Shown here one piece after another: positions 61,961 to 64,000 of a stretch of DNA of 64,000 bases; within the stretch, counting starts at the first letter, position 1; every line of letters starts with the position of its first letter. The stretch spans positions 143,044 to 207,043 of the forward strand of contig CANGWK010000001.1 of the NCBI GenBank assembly GCA_947457615.1. The letters are read 5' to 3'. Origin of the DNA: Flavobacteriaceae bacterium (GTDB lineage Bacteria > Bacteroidota > Bacteroidia > Flavobacteriales > Flavobacteriaceae). Under the pieces are notes generated by a model, which was given only the letters and a program-made list of their open reading frames with translations, did no database searches and was not told where the DNA came from. The translations under genes and the position numbers were made by a program.

Positions 61961-63247
61961 ATGAATATATTCTGGTTCCGACGCGATTTAAGATTAGAGG
62001 ATAATACGGGTCTTTTTCATGCTTTAAATAGTGGAAAAGAAGTTCTTCCTATTTTTATTTTTGATAAAGAAATACTTTCGCAATTACCTAAAGACGATGC
62101 CCGAGTAATGTTCATCCACCAGCAATTGGAGAAAATACAGAGCCTATTACAAAGTATGGGTAAATCGCTAGCTGTTTTTAACGGAAAACCTTCTGAAGTC
62201 TTCACAAAATTGATTTCCGAAAATAAAATTAAGGCAGTTTACACCAACCACGATTACGAACCCTATGCTCGAAAACGCGATTTAGATTTGTTCCATATTT
62301 TCAAAGAGAACAACATCGAATTCAAAACTAGCAAAGACCAGGTGATTTTCGAAAAAAGTGAAGTGGTAAAAGACGACGGAACACCTTATGTAGTTTATAC
62401 CCCATTTTCTAACAAATGGAAAGAAACATTCAAAAAAATTCAATTGGTACATTATAATTCGGAAGGTTTGTTGGATAAAATTGCACTTCACTCCTACTCC
62501 TTTTTGAGTTTGAAAGACATAGGTTTTGAAACTTCAGCAATAAAAATAACTCCCTACGATATTTCTAAAGACTTAATAAATAATTACGAAGCAACCCGCA
62601 ATTTTCCAGCTTTAAATAAAACATCTTACCTTGGAATTTATCTGAGATTTGGAGCAGTTTCCATTCGGAAAATGGTTGCAAAAGCAATTGAAAGTAATAA
62701 CGAAACTTTCTTTAAAGAACTTATTTGGAGGGAATTTTTCATGCAGATTCTATGGCATTTCCCGCATACTGCAAAATCGTGTTTCCGACCTAAATACGAT
62801 ACCATTCAATGGGAAAACAACCAAGAATTATTTCAAAAATGGTGTGATGGAAAAACAGGATATCCTTTTGTTGACGCAGGAATGCGCGAATTAAATGCTA
62901 CAGGACACATGCACAATAGGGTCCGAATGATTGTAGCTAGTTTTTTGTGCAAACATTTATTAATAGATTGGCGATGGGGAGAAACTTATTTTGCTACCAA
63001 ACTTTTAGATTATGAACAATCTAGTAATGTTGGCAATTGGCAATGGGCAGCAGGAAGCGGCGTTGACGCAGCACCTTATTTCAGAATTTTCAATCCCACC
63101 GAGCAAATAAAAAAGTTTGACAAAGACTTAAAATACATCAAAAAATGGATTCCAGAATTGGAAACCCAATATTATCCGCAACCAATTGTAGATCATAAAG
63201 AATCTAGAGAACGCTGCTTACGAGTTTATAAAGAAGCAGTGGGTTAA
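61961..63247 (+). CDS. phrB: Deoxyribodipyrimidine photolyase (cryptochrome/photolyase family)
   Basis: A 428-residue light-dependent DNA repair enzyme that splits cyclobutane pyrimidine dimers. The start IFWFRRDLRLEDNTGLFHAL is the typical antenna-domain beginning; the FAD-binding domain includes LGIYLRFGAVSIRKM, WREFFMQILWHFP, YPFVDAGMRELNATGHMHNRVRMIVASFLCKHLLIDWRWGETYFATKLLDYEQSSNVGNWQWAAGSGVDAAPYFRIFNP (in segments). The conserved GNWQW is intact. I start at MNIFWF (61961). Third gene of the SRPBCC-SDR-photolyase run. Confidence 0.93.
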   Translation: MNIFWFRRDLRLEDNTGLFHALNSGKEVLPIFIFDKEILSQLPKDDARVMFIHQQLEKIQSLLQSMGKSLAVFNGKPSEVFTKLISENKIKAVYTNHDYEPYARKRDLDLFHIFKENNIEFKTSKDQVIFEKSEVVKDDGTPYVVYTPFSNKWKETFKKIQLVHYNSEGLLDKIALHSYSFLSLKDIGFETSAIKITPYDISKDLINNYEATRNFPALNKTSYLGIYLRFGAVSIRKMVAKAIESNNETFFKELIWREFFMQILWHFPHTAKSCFRPKYDTIQWENNQELFQKWCDGKTGYPFVDAGMRELNATGHMHNRVRMIVASFLCKHLLIDWRWGETYFATKLLDYEQSSNVGNWQWAAGSGVDAAPYFRIFNPTEQIKKFDKDLKYIKKWIPELETQYYPQPIVDHKESRERCLRVYKEAVG

Positions 63248-63259
63248 TCCTCCCGTTAT

Positions 63260-63300
63260 CATTCCCCTCCTATGGAGGGGTGGCCGAAGGGCGGGGTGGT
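63260..63300 (+). repeat. Left 40-bp GC-rich inverted repeat of the DUF559 unit
   Basis: It begins CATTCCCCTCCTATGGAGGG and continues to GGGGTGG. A 7-bp hairpin CCCCTCC/GGAGGGG is followed by a second hairpin GGCC-GAA-GGGC with one mismatch. It is 38 of 40 identical to the reverse complement of 63840-63879. It ends at the base just before the stop codon of the DUF559 gene. Confidence 0.85.
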
Positions 63301-63726
63301 TTACGCCTTTATCAAAGCATAATTTTCAATAATAAATAACTCCAATTCTTTCATCACATTTCCCAAATCGTGTAATACTCTAAAATTTGAAGTTTTAAAA
63401 ATATTTAATCCTTGAGATAGTAAATATTCTTCTCGTTTTTCATCATAGTCGTCTTTATTGTCATGACTTTCTCCATCAATTTCGATAATTAATCCAAGGG
63501 TTTTAATATAAAAGTCTACAATAAAATTGCCGATTATTCTTTGTCTATCAAAATCAATTTTATGAAATTTTCCTTTATGAACTTGTTGCCAAAAGACAAC
63601 TTCTGCATAATTACCAGCTTTTCTTAGTGATTTGGCTCTAGATTTTAGTTTTATATTGTAAGGGAGGTTTTCTATGAAACTTCTCTTAATAGGAATTTCA
63701 TTTATGAAAGTTAACACTTGTTCCAT
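63301..63726 (-). CDS. DUF559 domain-containing protein (Vsr-like nuclease fold)
   Basis: A 141-residue protein with a DUF559 domain, related to Vsr/PD-(D/E)xK nucleases. Likely catalytic residues are E42 (NYAEVVFW), D71 (GNFIVDFY), E82 and D84 (LIIEIDGESHD), in the order expected for the fold, with the helical N-terminal part PYNIKLKSRAKSLRKAGN. Its stop codon TAA directly abuts the left inverted repeat. Together with the right repeat it forms a 620-bp unit. No methylase or other defence gene is adjacent. I infer a self-standing, possibly mobile, nuclease element. Confidence 0.85.
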   Translation of the reverse strand: MEQVLTFINEIPIKRSFIENLPYNIKLKSRAKSLRKAGNYAEVVFWQQVHKGKFHKIDFDRQRIIGNFIVDFYIKTLGLIIEIDGESHDNKDDYDEKREEYLLSQGLNIFKTSNFRVLHDLGNVMKELELFIIENYALIKA

Positions 63727-63839
63727 TGGTGTCTTTTATATTCTTCTCTTCTGGATGAAATCCAATGGTAAGGAATAATTAATAAAAAATTTAAATTTTA
63801 TATTTGGGAACAATACAAATATAGGAAAATAATTAGGAT

Positions 63840-63879
63840 CCACCCCGCCCTTCGGGCACCCCTCCAAAGGAGGGGAATG
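63840..63879 (-). repeat. Right 40-bp GC-rich inverted repeat of the DUF559 unit
   Basis: The reverse complement of the left repeat at 63260-63300, with two mismatches. The hairpin GCCC-TTC-GGGC is perfect in this copy, and CCCCTCC/GGAGGGG has an AAA loop. It lies 113 bp upstream of the DUF559 ATG. Confidence 0.85.
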
Positions 63880-63914
63880 AAAAACAGATAATAAGTGTTT
63901 TAATAATTTTATTA

Positions 63915-64000
63915 TTAACTCTTTATGTTTTTTATTATTTCAAAATTTACTTCCGAAAAATCTTTTATTACCCTATCTGCTTTCGAATAATCTTGTAATT
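63915..64000 (-). CDS. C-terminal fragment of a gene cut by the window edge (possible HAD hydrolase)
   Basis: On the minus strand the last 28 codons read LQDYSKADRVIKDFSEVNF and EIIKNIKS before a TAA at 63915-63917. The ADxVIxDFSE pattern resembles the C-terminus of HAD-family phosphatases (such as beta-phosphoglucomutase-like proteins). The N-terminal part lies outside the window, so this is a weak assignment. Confidence 0.5.
   Translation of the reverse strand, partial: LQDYSKADRVIKDFSEVNFEIIKNIKS

Noticed and set aside
63840..63880. Target-site duplication flanking the DUF559 unit
   Set aside because: Bases outside the two repeats (CCGTTAT on the left, AAAAACAG on the right) do not match, so there is no direct evidence for transposition.
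1..64000. CRISPR arrays, tRNA, rRNA, prophage or IS elements
   Set aside because: I saw no regularly spaced repeats, no cloverleaf with CCA-type ends, no rRNA-like stretches and no transposase or integrase genes.

Overview
This AT-rich window (roughly one third G+C by eye) comes from a gliding member of the Bacteroidota, most likely a Flavobacterium or a close relative in the Flavobacteriaceae. Four things point there. The gliding genes gldF and gldG sit just upstream of dnaN. Two proteins end in a type IX secretion sorting domain. There are no Shine-Dalgarno sequences upstream of starts, and some promoters match the Bacteroidota pattern TTG-N19-TAnnTTTG. Many gene families are typical of flavobacteria (DUF4294, bacillithiol BshA, DUF1800/DUF1501 pairs, a GH3/beta-lactamase fusion). 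Nearly all of the window is chromosomal housekeeping sequence. I see no rRNA, tRNA, CRISPR array, prophage or insertion sequence.

Layout. 0-9.6 kb: an M1 metallopeptidase cut by the left edge, a small conserved protein, a LacX-type mutarotase, a GNAT acetyltransferase, VF530 and DUF4294 proteins, an M42 peptidase, purC, phoH, and a SAM hydroxide adenosyltransferase with two small followers. 9.6-13.5 kb: gldF-gldG, a 327-bp spacer holding a heptanucleotide repeat and a structured repeat element, then dnaN. 13.6-23 kb: a universal stress protein gene with a frameshift, mnmE, a thioredoxin-fold lipoprotein without the CxxC motif, fructose-6-phosphate aldolase, an SDR, a T9SS cargo protein, and aroC coupled to a dicarboxylate/amino-acid symporter. 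23-37.8 kb is an envelope region. A long minus-strand run holds amidase, MlaD-like protein, a membrane Fe-S protein, a HAD protein, a CCG-domain Fe-S protein, a conserved hypothetical, the GH3/beta-lactamase fusion, bshA and a lipoprotein. It is divergent from lptD and ridA.

37.9-44.5 kb: the DUF1800/DUF1501 pair (the second is a T9SS cargo), an uncharacterised protein with an MFS exporter, a pentapeptide-repeat protein and a PH-domain membrane protein. 44.6-53.5 kb: four menaquinone genes (menB, menA, menC, menD) interleaved with a beta-barrel protein, a metallo-hydrolase, a TPR protein, CvfB and a SET-domain protein. 53.6-60.5 kb: a GNAT, a MazG-like protein, an SRPBCC/GyrI-like fusion, an ECF sigma factor with its likely anti-sigma and a Spy-like protein, a TsaC-type protein and UvrD. 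60.7-63.2 kb: a probable light-response operon (SRPBCC, SDR, photolyase) behind a repeat-rich promoter. 63.26-63.88 kb: a DUF559 nuclease gene enclosed by near-identical 40-bp GC-rich inverted repeats. The right edge cuts the 3' end of a possible HAD hydrolase gene.

The items most worth following are the 620-bp DUF559/inverted-repeat unit, two copies of a flavobacterial hairpin element whose arms show compensatory changes, the frameshifted stress protein gene, and the operator-like repeats in front of the photolyase operon. All functions are assigned from sequence reading alone; no database search was run.
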